DNA of 64,000 bases, taken from assembly GCF_030150205.1 (NCBI RefSeq), contig NZ_JASLGT010000026.1, positions 115,798 through 179,797 of the forward strand, read 5' to 3'. Shown here in pieces: positions 25,769 to 35,296 of the stretch; position 1 is the stretch's first letter, and every line of letters starts with the position of its first letter. The position numbers and the translations under genes are program-made. The DNA comes from Niabella sp. (GTDB lineage: Bacteria; Bacteroidota; Bacteroidia; Chitinophagales; Chitinophagaceae). The notes under the pieces were generated by a model, which was not told the origin of the DNA, ran no database searches, and worked only from the letters and a program-made list of their open reading frames with translations.

Positions 25769-28700
25769 ATGGGCTCTTGCTTTAACGTTATTGTAAAAAC
25801 CGAACCCTTGCCTTGTTCGGAGGTAACAGACAATGCCCCATCAATCTTGTCAAGCATTTCTAAAATAATAGCGCTTCCCATTCTGCCGTTTTTTACCGCT
25901 TTATCTCTGTTCAGGAAATTTTCAATCTGGAATGCATTCAATCCCTTTCCCGTGTCGGATACCTGTATTTGCAGGCCTTCGGGGATCAGGGCGGCCTTTA
26001 TACTGATGGTCCCGTTCTCTGTATTCTTGTTGGCATTATCTACCAGGTTTCGTAGGATCAGTATCAATATGTCTTTATCCGTATAAGGCTGAATAGTGGT
26101 TGTATGAATGGAGCATTTGTTATTATTGATCTGCAGGATCTCCCTGAATAAGGCCTCGATGTCTTCGAAAAGTTGCTGCAGTGAAAACTGCGTTCTTTTT
26201 ACGTTGAAATGTTCTTGCTGACTGACCGCCCAGGAGAAAAACTGGTCGGTGAAGCGGCTTAACTCGCCAATTAACTGGTTCAGGCCAATGACCTGGTTTA
26301 AATTTTCATCGCTGCCATGCGCCCAATTCTTCACCAGCGATTTTCCGGTAATTCTCATAGAAAAAAGCGGCGACCGGATATCGTGTAATACGGTTGAAAT
26401 AATTTGTTCTTTTACTTCATTACTCTTCTTTAACGCTATTTCTGAATCCTCCAGCTGCTGTACGGCTGTACTTAACTTTTCTGTACGGGTTTCTACGATT
26501 TTTTCGATCTTCAGCTTCTCTTTCTCCAGTTTGGCTACACGCCTTCTTGATGACATATATACCAGGCCGCCGATCAGTAACACGATGCCTGCAAAGAACC
26601 AGCCTGTTCTGTAGAAAAAAGGCGTAACGGTAATATTAACGGAAATGCTACCGCCCGGTGTATGCTCATTGCTGCCCGCTTTCCGGAACATTAAGGTGTA
26701 GTCACCGGCAGGTAATGTATTTATAGAAACAATTCCTGAAGAAGGAACCGGGATCCACTCTCCCTTATTGGTGCCAATTTTGTATTCCAGTTTCAGGTCT
26801 TCTTTGTTGCCAAAAAAGGGACAGGCAATTTTAATATGCAGGTTTTGAAAGGTGGGTTTTAACCGGATGGGCCCATTGATACTGTCTAAGATTATGGATT
26901 GTCCGTCGATGCTTATTTCATCGATAAAGATTTTTTCCCGGGGAAAATCGGTTGTGAACCGGTTGGGATAAAACTTTACCAACCCGTCAATGGATGGCAA
27001 TACCAGGGCGCCGTCATGCAACCACTGGAAGTTAGGATTTGCACCTCCGTTAAATTCATTGGTTCTTAGTCCGTTCCCTTTATTAAATGCAGACCAGAAA
27101 ACCGAATTTGTTTTGCCGGTCGCAAAATCGGCCAATGTCTGAATCTGCACTTTGTACAGCCCGTTATTGGTGGGCAGCCAGAAGTTGCCAGTATTGTCTT
27201 CTATAAAAGCATGGATGGAGCTAAACGCCCTTCTGGGGCCAGGCGGTAACGGGTACAATTTATTGTTTGTGTATAAAAAGGAGCCCTTCCCATCTGTGCC
27301 GATCCATAACCGGTTTTGTTTGTCCGGGTACACGTTTCGGATGGAAAAGGAATCAAGTATGGACCGGGAGATCGTATGATTTTTAAGATCATACCATTTT
27401 AATCCGGCGGCAGTTGCAAGCAGGCAGGCCTCGTTTTTTAACGGTACCAGTTCTGTTGCCACCATATCCGGGGAGAACTTTTTCTGGTAAATCAATCTTC
27501 CTTCTGCGGTTATTTTGTATAAAGAGGAGTGTGTGCATAACAATAGGGTGCCATCTTCTTTAAATGGGATAATGCTTATCATCCGGTTATCAAGCTGGAA
27601 AATGTTTCTGTCTATAACCCCGGTCCTGGAATTGTAACGGGATAACAGGTAGCTATTTTCATAATAAATCCTGTCTGCACTATCGGTATAGCTTGCCCTG
27701 CCGTCGCTGTTATACAATGGTACATACAGGGAGCTGTTATCCCGGCGCACAAGCGCGTTGTTTACAAGGATATCATCCTGCGATGTCTTCGCGATGGTAT
27801 AGTAGTTTTCGGGGCCGGATTCCTTTGGTATTTCTGGATAAATAAAATCCGACACTTTTATGGTGTACAACCCTTGCGTACCGGTTCCGATAAAATAAGT
27901 CTTAAGATCCGGCCGGTAGGCGATGCAAAGTGGCATTTCCAGGTTTAGGTTGCTTAAAACACACTTACTGTCCACGGCTCCGTTCCTGTAAAAAAGCTCG
28001 TAAAGGTTTCCGCCGGCATATATAAAGGCTCCCCGTTCGCACCATAAGGCCTTGAAATCGCCACTAAGGAATTGTTTGTTGCTGCTAATAGCTCCATGAA
28101 TAGGACCTGCCTGCTCTACGCCGTTATTCCAGCATCTGCTCCGGTTGCCGGGCCATACCTGTAAGTAATAGTGGTCACCCAGGATCAAACGGCCAACCGG
28201 TTCCGTTTCATTTCGCTTTAATTTGGTGATATTGGTTTTGCGGATAAAATAGGCATTACCTCCCTGGAACAGATAAATGTCGCCGTTTTTCATTCCGCCC
28301 GGCGTTTTTACAAGAGGAATCGTTGCGGCATTATATATCGCCTGCCACAGGCTGTCAAATGTGGGGCTTTTTGTAATGTAACCTGTAGCCATAAAGTTGA
28401 GGCTGTCGGTACCAGCTAACTTGGGTAAATAGGCATACAGGGATGTGGATCCGGTTATTTTGATATTTTGAAAGTCCAGCGTTTGCGCATATATATTCCC
28501 GGCAGTATCGGCCATCATGGCCACGATTCTCTCTCCTTTAAGTCCCTTTACCACATCACTTCCATATGACTTAAAATTATTGTTATCAAACCGGACAATG
28601 CCGGCTTCTGTAGCCAGCCAGCAAAATCCACTCTTATCAAATTTAATAGCCTTGACGCTATTTTGAGGCAGGCCGTTCTCTGAATTGTATTGTTTTATTA

Positions 28701-28812
28701 CATAGTTATTGGTTTGTGCATATACCAGGGTGTGAATAAAAAAAAGGCAGAAAAACAGCTGCACAGATTTTAGCTTCTTTTTTGAATAAAAACGGAAATA
28801 GTCATTAAGCAT
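25756..28812 (-). CDS. Propeller-type sensor histidine kinase
   Basis: 1018 residues. A signal sequence precedes about 600 residues of two-component regulator propeller repeats (for example SGFCWLATEAGIVRFD and TGNFWLPTNNGLYKV). A Y_Y_Y-type domain near 640-725 is followed by one membrane helix around 735-755 (WFFAGIVLLIGGLVYM), a coiled coil, and a HisKA domain with phospho-acceptor H810 in VLHDIRSPL. The HATPase domain has NLVDNANKNT, VSDTGKGL and GKGSVFTITL. No receiver or DNA-binding domain is attached, unlike classical hybrid systems. The next gene, divergent, is the surface protein at 29251. The partner regulator is not adjacent. Confidence 0.9.
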   Translation of the reverse strand: MLNDYFRFYSKKKLKSVQLFFCLFFIHTLVYAQTNNYVIKQYNSENGLPQNSVKAIKFDKSGFCWLATEAGIVRFDNNNFKSYGSDVVKGLKGERIVAMMADTAGNIYAQTLDFQNIKITGSTSLYAYLPKLAGTDSLNFMATGYITKSPTFDSLWQAIYNAATIPLVKTPGGMKNGDIYLFQGGNAYFIRKTNITKLKRNETEPVGRLILGDHYYLQVWPGNRSRCWNNGVEQAGPIHGAISSNKQFLSGDFKALWCERGAFIYAGGNLYELFYRNGAVDSKCVLSNLNLEMPLCIAYRPDLKTYFIGTGTQGLYTIKVSDFIYPEIPKESGPENYYTIAKTSQDDILVNNALVRRDNSSLYVPLYNSDGRASYTDSADRIYYENSYLLSRYNSRTGVIDRNIFQLDNRMISIIPFKEDGTLLLCTHSSLYKITAEGRLIYQKKFSPDMVATELVPLKNEACLLATAAGLKWYDLKNHTISRSILDSFSIRNVYPDKQNRLWIGTDGKGSFLYTNNKLYPLPPGPRRAFSSIHAFIEDNTGNFWLPTNNGLYKVQIQTLADFATGKTNSVFWSAFNKGNGLRTNEFNGGANPNFQWLHDGALVLPSIDGLVKFYPNRFTTDFPREKIFIDEISIDGQSIILDSINGPIRLKPTFQNLHIKIACPFFGNKEDLKLEYKIGTNKGEWIPVPSSGIVSINTLPAGDYTLMFRKAGSNEHTPGGSISVNITVTPFFYRTGWFFAGIVLLIGGLVYMSSRRRVAKLEKEKLKIEKIVETRTEKLSTAVQQLEDSEIALKKSNEVKEQIISTVLHDIRSPLFSMRITGKSLVKNWAHGSDENLNQVIGLNQLIGELSRFTDQFFSWAVSQQEHFNVKRTQFSLQQLFEDIEALFREILQINNNKCSIHTTTIQPYTDKDILILILRNLVDNANKNTENGTISIKAALIPEGLQIQVSDTGKGLNAFQIENFLNRDKAVKNGRMGSAIILEMLDKIDGALSVTSEQGKGSVFTITLKQEPIANG

Positions 28813-28831
28813 AGTGGTAGTAAAAGCCGAA

Positions 28832-28839
28832 CAAAAATA
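28832..28839 (-). promoter_or_regulatory. -7 element of the propeller kinase gene
   Basis: CAAAAATA on the plus strand reads TATTTTTG on the minus strand, 20 bases before the ATG at 28812. This implies a leader of about 14 bases. Confidence 0.6.
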
Positions 28840-29250
28840 CAGGATAATTTATGACTATATGCAGGAGAAATCAATAAGCTAAAACGGCAAAAGTTGAAAA
28901 GTATGAGTGTTTTGCCCTGCAGCGTATAACCAATTTGCTTGTTGATAACCGATGTATTGATCTTCGGATTATACCGTACTTCCTCTTTAAGTTTATTCAG
29001 GTTGTACTATATTTTTTTATTCCGTTTTTAACAGCCGGTAAATTGCAGCGATAATACTTGAATAAGTGCAAAATACTTATGAGAATAATTATGAGAAACC
29101 TCTATCCATCAATTAAAGTCAACGTTTATCCTCAAAATCAAATGTCGGATTCAAGACAAAGCAACGCCTGGCATTAAGCTAAAGAATCATAAACCTCAAA
29201 GAATAATCAGTTGTTTACCCGTTTTTTATTTATCTCAAAACTAAAATCAC
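28840..29250. other. Divergent intergenic region
   Basis: About 410 AT-rich bases between the propeller kinase and the surface-protein gene. No clean TAnnTTTG motif was found for the plus-strand gene, and I see no RNA or conserved palindrome. Confidence 0.4.
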
Positions 29251-31770
29251 ATGATAACAATGCGTACAGCAAAAATCGCCTTATTGGCATTCATTAGTAT
29301 TTGGTCTGCCACTTATTCTTATGGGCAGGCTTGCTATGGCACCAGTGGTTGCCAGGACTACAGTAATTTTGGTGTTAACTCTTCTGTTGCATCCAATTTA
29401 GAATACGATAACTTTGTATCGGCTTTTCACCAGAGTGTAGTCCGGGATGCATCCGGAGATCTTAAAATATGGGGACAAAAAACCGCAGCAAATGGTACCG
29501 GGGATCTCCTGTCTCCAACCCCTATTAACAGCGTTAATTTTCCCGGCCTTACCGGCACACCTTTAAAGGCTTCAATAGGAAGTTCCTATATCAACGCCTT
29601 TCAGAATGTTTTATTGACAACCGATGGGTTATGGGCCTGGGGAGATCCGGGTGGGGTCATTCCCAACGCTGTAAAAAGTGATAGTAAGTTTGGAAAAGTG
29701 AACCTCGGACTACCCGCCGGAGTTTCGCCTTCAGATGTAAAGATGCTGTTTGCTACCTATCAAACGCTGGCCATTACTACCTGCAGTGGAAATGTTTGGG
29801 TGCTTACCAATCATACCGGAGCCATGCGCGGGGATGGAACTACGGGAACGCCCGCCAACTGGAATACGACCTGGGCACGCGTTCTAAAAACCGATGGCAC
29901 TCCACTAACGAATGTGGTTGCCACCCGTGGAGCCTGGGGCGCGCTTATAGCACTTACCAGCACCGGGGAAATTTATACCTGGGGTAACAGAACCTGGTTA
30001 GGAACCGGAGAGTCGGCAGCCGCCGCAAAAACGCGGGCTACGCTGATGCAGGCGCCCAGCACAACAGATGGCCCTATAAAAATGATTGGAGCAACGGCTG
30101 ATGATACTGGCCCCGCAATCACTTATTATGTACTGTACCAGAATGGTAAACTATTTTCCACCGGGGACAATGCGAACCGGCAGAAAGGAAATTTTACAAC
30201 CACCAGCAACGGCACCTGGGTGAGACCTTCTTATCCAAGTACCGCAAATGCAAATGTTGCAGGAGCCCCAATGGACAATATTGTTTGGATTTCACCGAAT
30301 GAACATGATCCAACCTATCCGGGTATCAATGTGATTTCCGGTGATAATAACCGCGTGTTTGCCTGGGGATTCCAGGAAAGTGGTAACCTGGGGCGGTCAA
30401 ATGGAGCCAACAATCCGGGCGAACCTGCTGATCTTGCAGGAGGGGGGATTACGGTAGTGGAAACCGGCGGACATACCACACTGGTCCTTAACCAGTGCCA
30501 GGCAAATTTTGGATATGTAGGCCATAAAGTAAGTGGCAGTATGGGTGATGGAACCAGCGTTAGCGCAGTTCAAGTTAACTATAGCTATGCAACCAATGGT
30601 CTTAAGGTGTGCGGTGCTCAACAGACAAATTTGCCGGAAATAAACCTGGCGAATGCCCCTTCTGTTAACAGCAATGGTGAATATTGCCGTGGTACATCAG
30701 TAAAACTATTGCCTTCACCTGCCGGAGGTACGCTTGCCATAAAATCCGGGGCAGGTTTTGCAACCCTGGCCGATAGTATTTTAAGTTTCACTGGCAACGG
30801 ATTGGTGACGGTAAGTTATACGGTTACCAACCCAGGCTGTCCGAAGCCGGTTGAAGTAGTACGCACGTTTAATGTGACAACCTGCACTCCAATTGTAACC
30901 ATCAGCGGAAAGGTATGGGACGATAATAATGGCAATGCCAAAACGGAAGCCGGTGAAAATGGTGTTTCCAATAATATGTGGGCGAACCTGGTTGGACCGG
31001 ATGGCGCTGTTATCGCCTCCGTAAAAATTAATGCAGATGGCACGTATACGTTTATCGTAAGTAAATCCCTGCTTACGGAAACCGGAACGTATTCGGTGGT
31101 GTTAACCAACAATAGCAGGCAACAGGGCGTGCCGCTTCAAAGTGCTGATAGCCCCGCTAACGGTTATGGTTATACCGGAACCAACAAAGGTACCAGTAAC
31201 ACGGCGGATCCTGCCAACCGCAGCGGAAAAATCAGTGTGGGAGATCTGAACGCTGCTGCAAACAATAGCACGGTTGCAAATATAAACTTTGGGATCAGCA
31301 ATGACCCGTTGGTGCTGCCAGTTACATTCGGCGCCGTTTCAGCTAAGATCACCAATGGAAAGCTTGTTGTGAACTGGAGTACGATGAGTGAAACCAATAA
31401 TGATCATTTTGATGTTGAGATTTCTAAGGACGGTACCAATTTTACCAAAATAGGAACCGTAAAAAGCAGCGCGCCTAACGGTATATCCACGGGTACAACC
31501 GACTATAAATATGAAATGGACTTATCAGGCAGTACTGCCATTTTGGGCATCGGTATCCTTGCGCTGGGTTGCCTGACGCTTCACTTTAAACGGAAAGGCA
31601 AAGTACTGTTTGTTTTAGCAATGATTGCCGGCAGTACACTTTTTATTGCAGGTTGTAAAAAGGTGTCTGCAGACCAGGCTAATAGCGGGGAGTTTTTCTT
31701 AAGGATCGTACAGGTTGATGTGGATGGCACGCAGTCGTTTAGTAAAATAGTAAAAGTGATCAAAGATTAA
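29251..31770 (+). CDS. RCC1-repeat surface protein with split C-terminal module and internal lipobox
   Basis: 839 residues with a signal peptide ending YSYGQ. Residues of about 50-420 carry RCC1-like repeats (GLWAWGDPG, GEIYTWGNRTWLGTG, NRVFAWGFQESGNLG). A region near 555-680 resembles SdrD-B domains (VWDDNNGNAKTEAGENG). From L689 comes the Bacteroidota secretion-associated module LPVTFG..NWSTMSETNNDHFDVE..DGTNFTKIGTV, but it is interrupted. A transmembrane stretch (about 761-779) is followed by KRKGK, a second hydrophobic run and lipobox IAGC at Cys802, before the module resumes as GEFFLRIVQVDVDG..SKIV. The LamG protein at 35295-36458 has the same layout. Ligand unknown. Confidence 0.8.
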   Translation: MITMRTAKIALLAFISIWSATYSYGQACYGTSGCQDYSNFGVNSSVASNLEYDNFVSAFHQSVVRDASGDLKIWGQKTAANGTGDLLSPTPINSVNFPGLTGTPLKASIGSSYINAFQNVLLTTDGLWAWGDPGGVIPNAVKSDSKFGKVNLGLPAGVSPSDVKMLFATYQTLAITTCSGNVWVLTNHTGAMRGDGTTGTPANWNTTWARVLKTDGTPLTNVVATRGAWGALIALTSTGEIYTWGNRTWLGTGESAAAAKTRATLMQAPSTTDGPIKMIGATADDTGPAITYYVLYQNGKLFSTGDNANRQKGNFTTTSNGTWVRPSYPSTANANVAGAPMDNIVWISPNEHDPTYPGINVISGDNNRVFAWGFQESGNLGRSNGANNPGEPADLAGGGITVVETGGHTTLVLNQCQANFGYVGHKVSGSMGDGTSVSAVQVNYSYATNGLKVCGAQQTNLPEINLANAPSVNSNGEYCRGTSVKLLPSPAGGTLAIKSGAGFATLADSILSFTGNGLVTVSYTVTNPGCPKPVEVVRTFNVTTCTPIVTISGKVWDDNNGNAKTEAGENGVSNNMWANLVGPDGAVIASVKINADGTYTFIVSKSLLTETGTYSVVLTNNSRQQGVPLQSADSPANGYGYTGTNKGTSNTADPANRSGKISVGDLNAAANNSTVANINFGISNDPLVLPVTFGAVSAKITNGKLVVNWSTMSETNNDHFDVEISKDGTNFTKIGTVKSSAPNGISTGTTDYKYEMDLSGSTAILGIGILALGCLTLHFKRKGKVLFVLAMIAGSTLFIAGCKKVSADQANSGEFFLRIVQVDVDGTQSFSKIVKVIKD

Positions 31771-31815
31771 ATTTTTAAACGAGCGATAGCTACATTTGGC
31801 AGCATTGGCCAATGT

Positions 31816-31850
31816 AAAACGGGGGGTAATTCTTTACACCCCGTTTTCAT
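31816..31850 (+). terminator. Strong hairpin terminator after the RCC1-like gene
   Basis: A 14-bp stem with one mismatch (arms 31816-31829 and 31834-31847) and loop TTCT ends in TTTT. It lies 45 bases after the stop. The A-rich left arm also lets it act in reverse. Confidence 0.85.
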
Positions 31851-31928
31851 TTCACATGTTATATGGCTTTGCCTGAGGAATCAGTTGAACTGTATCCGGA
31901 ACGCATCAGGTTTTTCAGCTAAAGTGCA

Positions 31929-32141
31929 TCAAGTAATATCATCCCAACCCAACCTGATAATGCCTGCGCGTGTTCTGATATTTAATTTACGCATAATATT
32001 GTTTCTGTATTGTTCTATGGTACGTTCTGAAAGGGTCAGATAATGACCGATCTCTTTAGTGGTTGTTTGCTTGCACAACAGTGCCGAAATCGGCGCTTTT
32101 TGCCGGATAGCGGTATTTTTATAAAATGGAACGGAACGGGA
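31929..32141 (-). pseudogene. Remnant of a LuxR/NarL-type regulator C-terminus
   Basis: Between two stops, the minus strand encodes TTKEIGHYLTLSERTIEQYR followed by NNIMRKLNIRTRAGIIRLG and a stop at 31929-31931. This is the LuxR-family helix-turn-helix of Bacteroidota NarL/FixJ response regulators. The expected preceding LTxREKEVL segment is mutated or lost (RQKAPISALLCKQ), there is no start codon, and the receiver domain is gone (stop at 32142-32144). It is thus a decayed gene, possibly once the partner of a nearby kinase. Confidence 0.8.
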
Positions 32142-32231
32142 TTAAGGGGGCATCGTTATTTGCCCCTATCCACTCCGGGCGCACATGCAGTTTCAGATAG
32201 CTTTAGTATTTTTACCTGAAATGCATATGAC

Positions 32232-33455
32232 ATGGTTGAAAATTACTTTGCGACCGCCGGTTACAGGTATTGCAAACGGAATTTTTGTAGATTGCTCCAC
32301 GGGCTGATCATTACATTCGTTTTGATTCATGTATCGAAACCGGTGCAGGCCCAGGATGATGAGCTTCCCCAGAGGAATCAAAAGAAGGTAGTGATCACAT
32401 CAAAAATCCTGGATGAGCAACGGTCATTATGGATCTATACCCCCGTAAACTATGCATCATCCGGTGAAAAATACCCGGTACTGTATTTATTGGATCCTGA
32501 TCAGAACTTCGCCTATGTAACGGAACTTGAGCGTTTTTTATCGGACCGCTATCGCATTCCCCAGATGATCATTGTTGGCATAGTAAACACCGATCGTAAG
32601 AAAGACTTCACGCCGATACATTCGTTGCTCTTCGACGGCAAGATCGACAGCAGCCTGGCAACGACCGGAGGTGGAAAAAATTTCCTGGACTTTATAAAAA
32701 ATGAGCTCATCCCCTACATCGATAAGCATTACAGAACCCATCCTTACCGTGTGCTCTCCGGGCACTCCCTGGGTGGACTGTTTGCCGTTTACTGCAAAGA
32801 AGCGGACCCCGGCCTTTTTCAATCGGAGATCGTGATCAGCCCCGCGATTTATGGCGGAAATATGGAAATCCTTGGCCGGTTGTCCGGTTTCCTCAGAGCG
32901 CATTCACAACTCAAGGGCTACCTGTCCCTGTCACTGGGCAATGAACCGGGCGGTAAGCTGGCCGCCGACTCCCTTGTTACCCAACTAAACCAGTTCGCCC
33001 CCCAATCCCTTAAATGGCAATATAACAGGTATATGGACGAAGACCATTTTTCTGTGGGATATAAAAGCATGTATGACGGGCTGCGGTTTATTTTTGCAGA
33101 CTGGTTTATGAACCCGCAGGACACAGCTTCCGTAAAATCTTACCAGGATATAGCATCGCATTTCGCACGTCTTTCGATTCAATATGGATATACCATACAA
33201 CCTTCTGAAGATTTTATGAATGAATGTGGCTATCAGCGACTCAACGGAGGCCATATGGATCAGGCCATAGAAATATTTGCACAGAACGTCAAAAACCATC
33301 CTGGCTCGTCAAACGCTTATGACAGCCTGGGCGAAGCGTACTATTTAACGGGAGATATGAAACGCGCCCTGGAAAACTACCGGAAATCAGTACAGCTAAA
33401 TCCCGGAAACCAGCATGGGAAGCATATGATCAGAAAGATCACCAGCAAACGGTGA
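32232..33455 (+). CDS. Secreted alpha/beta-hydrolase of the esterase D type with C-terminal TPR
   Basis: 407 residues. A long basic n-region and hydrophobic core end near PVQA (residue 40). The esterase domain (about 50-300) shows RSLWIYTPVNY, KYPVLYLLDPD, RIPQMIIVGIVNTDR and the nucleophile elbow GHSLGG with Ser179; DEDHFSVGY supplies the likely catalytic His. Residues of about 325-400 form one or two TPR units (NAYDSLGEAYYLTGDMKRAL). IroE/Fes-like and feruloyl-type esterases share this fold. The substrate may be an acylated sugar or siderophore. It is monocistronic. Confidence 0.87.
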   Translation: MVENYFATAGYRYCKRNFCRLLHGLIITFVLIHVSKPVQAQDDELPQRNQKKVVITSKILDEQRSLWIYTPVNYASSGEKYPVLYLLDPDQNFAYVTELERFLSDRYRIPQMIIVGIVNTDRKKDFTPIHSLLFDGKIDSSLATTGGGKNFLDFIKNELIPYIDKHYRTHPYRVLSGHSLGGLFAVYCKEADPGLFQSEIVISPAIYGGNMEILGRLSGFLRAHSQLKGYLSLSLGNEPGGKLAADSLVTQLNQFAPQSLKWQYNRYMDEDHFSVGYKSMYDGLRFIFADWFMNPQDTASVKSYQDIASHFARLSIQYGYTIQPSEDFMNECGYQRLNGGHMDQAIEIFAQNVKNHPGSSNAYDSLGEAYYLTGDMKRALENYRKSVQLNPGNQHGKHMIRKITSKR

Positions 33456-33569
33456 TATCTTTAAAGATTTTCAAAAACCGGATGGGATAGATGTTCAGGT
33501 ACCTCATGCCGGCAAAAAAAATCAATAACATTTTTTTGTCATCAAACTGCCAACCCTTACTTTTGCCGC

Positions 33570-33654
33570 GGAGAGATGGCAGAGCGGTCGAATGCGGCGG
33601 TCTTGAAAACCGTTGACTGTAACAGGTCCGGGGGTTCGAATCCCTCTCTCTCCG
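33570..33654 (+). tRNA. tRNA-Ser (anticodon TGA)
   Basis: 85 bases. Acceptor arms GGAGAGA and TCTCTCC pair perfectly, with discriminator G at 33654. The anticodon loop is CTTGAAA with anticodon TGA, a long variable arm follows, and the T loop is GGTTCGAATCC. The 3' CCA is not encoded. This is a class II serine tRNA reading UCN codons. Confidence 0.96.
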
Positions 33655-33662
33655 CCGAAAAT

Positions 33663-33690
33663 AAAAAAGCGCTGTTTTCAGCGCTTTTTT
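33663..33690 (+). terminator. Terminator of tRNA-Ser
   Basis: A 12-bp A/T-extended stem AAAAAAGCGCTG with loop TTTT and its complement ends in six T residues, nine bases after the tRNA. Confidence 0.9.
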
Positions 33691-33966
33691 ATTTTTAGAT
33701 AGAATGGCTAACGAATACGGCTCACCGGTTGAGCAAGAACGTACAGACAGCAAGACAGTCAGCTATAAACAAACTTTAGGGATCGCTGTTTCCAGGCCTG
33801 CGCTTTTACACCTCAAAGAAAGTACTTTTTTTCAGTCTTATATCGTCGATGAAAAGAGATGGGTTTTCCTGTTCAGGCGCCAGTGCTATCCGGAACCAGG
33901 CATTGAATAAACAGCTTTTGCAGCGGCTTATTTTTTCAAACGCTGTCATGAAGTACGGGTTGCCCA

Positions 33967-35160
33967 TCATGGCATTTCGCAAACACGCCAGTTGAGGGTT
34001 TCGGCATAGCTGGTAGCACCCGCAAAGGCGATTCCGGAGGCGGAGCTCAGGTTGGCCGTGCCATATCCAAAAACCATTACCTTGCCGGCCTGTTTGGTGC
34101 TAAGGGGAGCGGTAAAGGAAGCGTCTTCGCTTAAATAGGAAAACATCACAAAGGTTACCGGGGAGCAGATCGTCCTTGAACTGCGCCAGTTCTGTAACTG
34201 GTCGGCAAAAAAAGGTGTTTCGTAATAACTGGCCACTGAAGTGCCCAAAACAGAAGTGGTATAAGCCGAACCGCCCCAGTCATATACGAGGGTGCTCTGC
34301 AAACGCCGGGAATCGAGCGGGAACCTGCCGGGTATACGAAAAGAGTCGATTGTAATGCCTATTTCAGAACGTGAACCCCAGGGGCCCTGTGTATCGGTTT
34401 TTGTATCAATGCCACTATGCGGATTGCCGAGATTGGTCGTATTGCGATCGCTGTGATGCGATCCCGTACCGATGCCGGATTTGTAGTTGTCGAAGAGAAA
34501 AAACGATGTTGGAATATCACTTACGCATAAAAAAGGATTGGGATCATCCGGCTTGGACACTGGTGGCGCTGGATCTGATGGCTGATTGTCACCACCGGGC
34601 GAATAAGGCTGAACCGGTGTTTGTACCGCCAGCTGAAACCGCAGAAATTCCTCGAATTTAATCAGTCCCCGTTGGTCTGAGGGAAACAGTGTTTTTATTT
34701 TTTCCTGGTAGCTGAGCTCATTCACTTTCGCCTCCGTCCAGATCTTTTTGATAAACGGATAATAGGCTTTTGACAGGTATGCGGCTTTCGACCGTTTTTC
34801 ATCGGTTGTTTTCGCATCTGCAACAGCCTTTATAGCGGCCTGGTATCCTTTGTACATATCCGGTTCCGCTTCCATAAGTATACGCAGGTTCTCTGTTACC
34901 GGTGCAACGATTTCCGATATCTTTTTTACCAATGCCTCCTGATCGGCTTTTGCTGAAACCTGCATGGCTTCAAGGGATGGATTGAAGAAGATGGTTGGGT
35001 ACCGGGTTGAATCTGTCTTCGATATAAAAAGGCTTTTCGTAACCGCCAGCTTATCCGGAGGGAGCGCAGTTTCATTTGCATCTGTTAACGCGTTCTTTTT
35101 GCAGGAAGTTTGCCCCAGAAGCAGACCCGCAAATAACAACGGGTAAAATGTCTTTTTCAT
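33967..35160 (-). CDS. Putative lipoprotein of unknown function
   Basis: 397 residues with lipobox GQTSC (Cys20) followed by KKNA. Residues of about 60-185 are helical and charged, and a Pro-rich linker near 190-215 (DPAPPVSKPDD) separates them from a beta-rich C-terminal half with two cysteines. No family recognised. It lies between the tRNA and the LamG surface-protein gene on the same strand as the latter, about 135 bases downstream of it. Confidence 0.7.
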   Translation of the reverse strand: MKKTFYPLLFAGLLLGQTSCKKNALTDANETALPPDKLAVTKSLFISKTDSTRYPTIFFNPSLEAMQVSAKADQEALVKKISEIVAPVTENLRILMEAEPDMYKGYQAAIKAVADAKTTDEKRSKAAYLSKAYYPFIKKIWTEAKVNELSYQEKIKTLFPSDQRGLIKFEEFLRFQLAVQTPVQPYSPGGDNQPSDPAPPVSKPDDPNPFLCVSDIPTSFFLFDNYKSGIGTGSHHSDRNTTNLGNPHSGIDTKTDTQGPWGSRSEIGITIDSFRIPGRFPLDSRRLQSTLVYDWGGSAYTTSVLGTSVASYYETPFFADQLQNWRSSRTICSPVTFVMFSYLSEDASFTAPLSTKQAGKVMVFGYGTANLSSASGIAFAGATSYAETLNWRVCEMP

Positions 35161-35273
35161 GTGTATGATTTTTTATTTTTATGAATTGATGGATAAATGT
35201 TACGCCAGGGACCCTTTGAATGGGCCCTGGGTGGGCCTGCAAGTAAAAATAACTTGTACTGTATGCGATGGGT

Positions 35274-35296
35274 ATTATTAAAAAAGATGATTTTTT
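35274..35296. promoter_or_regulatory. Box 1 of the ATTAAAAAAGATGATTT repeat
   Basis: The motif overlaps the stop codon of the LamG gene at 35295. It is one of four copies around that gene (others at 36586, 36817 and 36854). Confidence 0.45.

Noticed and set aside
33439..33753. Minus-strand frame of 104 codons with RRRERDSNPRTCYSQ
   Set aside because: It is the antisense translation of tRNA-Ser, a well-known false gene.
33704..33910. Plus-strand frame of 68 codons after tRNA-Ser
   Set aside because: No similarity or signals; begins directly after a terminator without a promoter motif.
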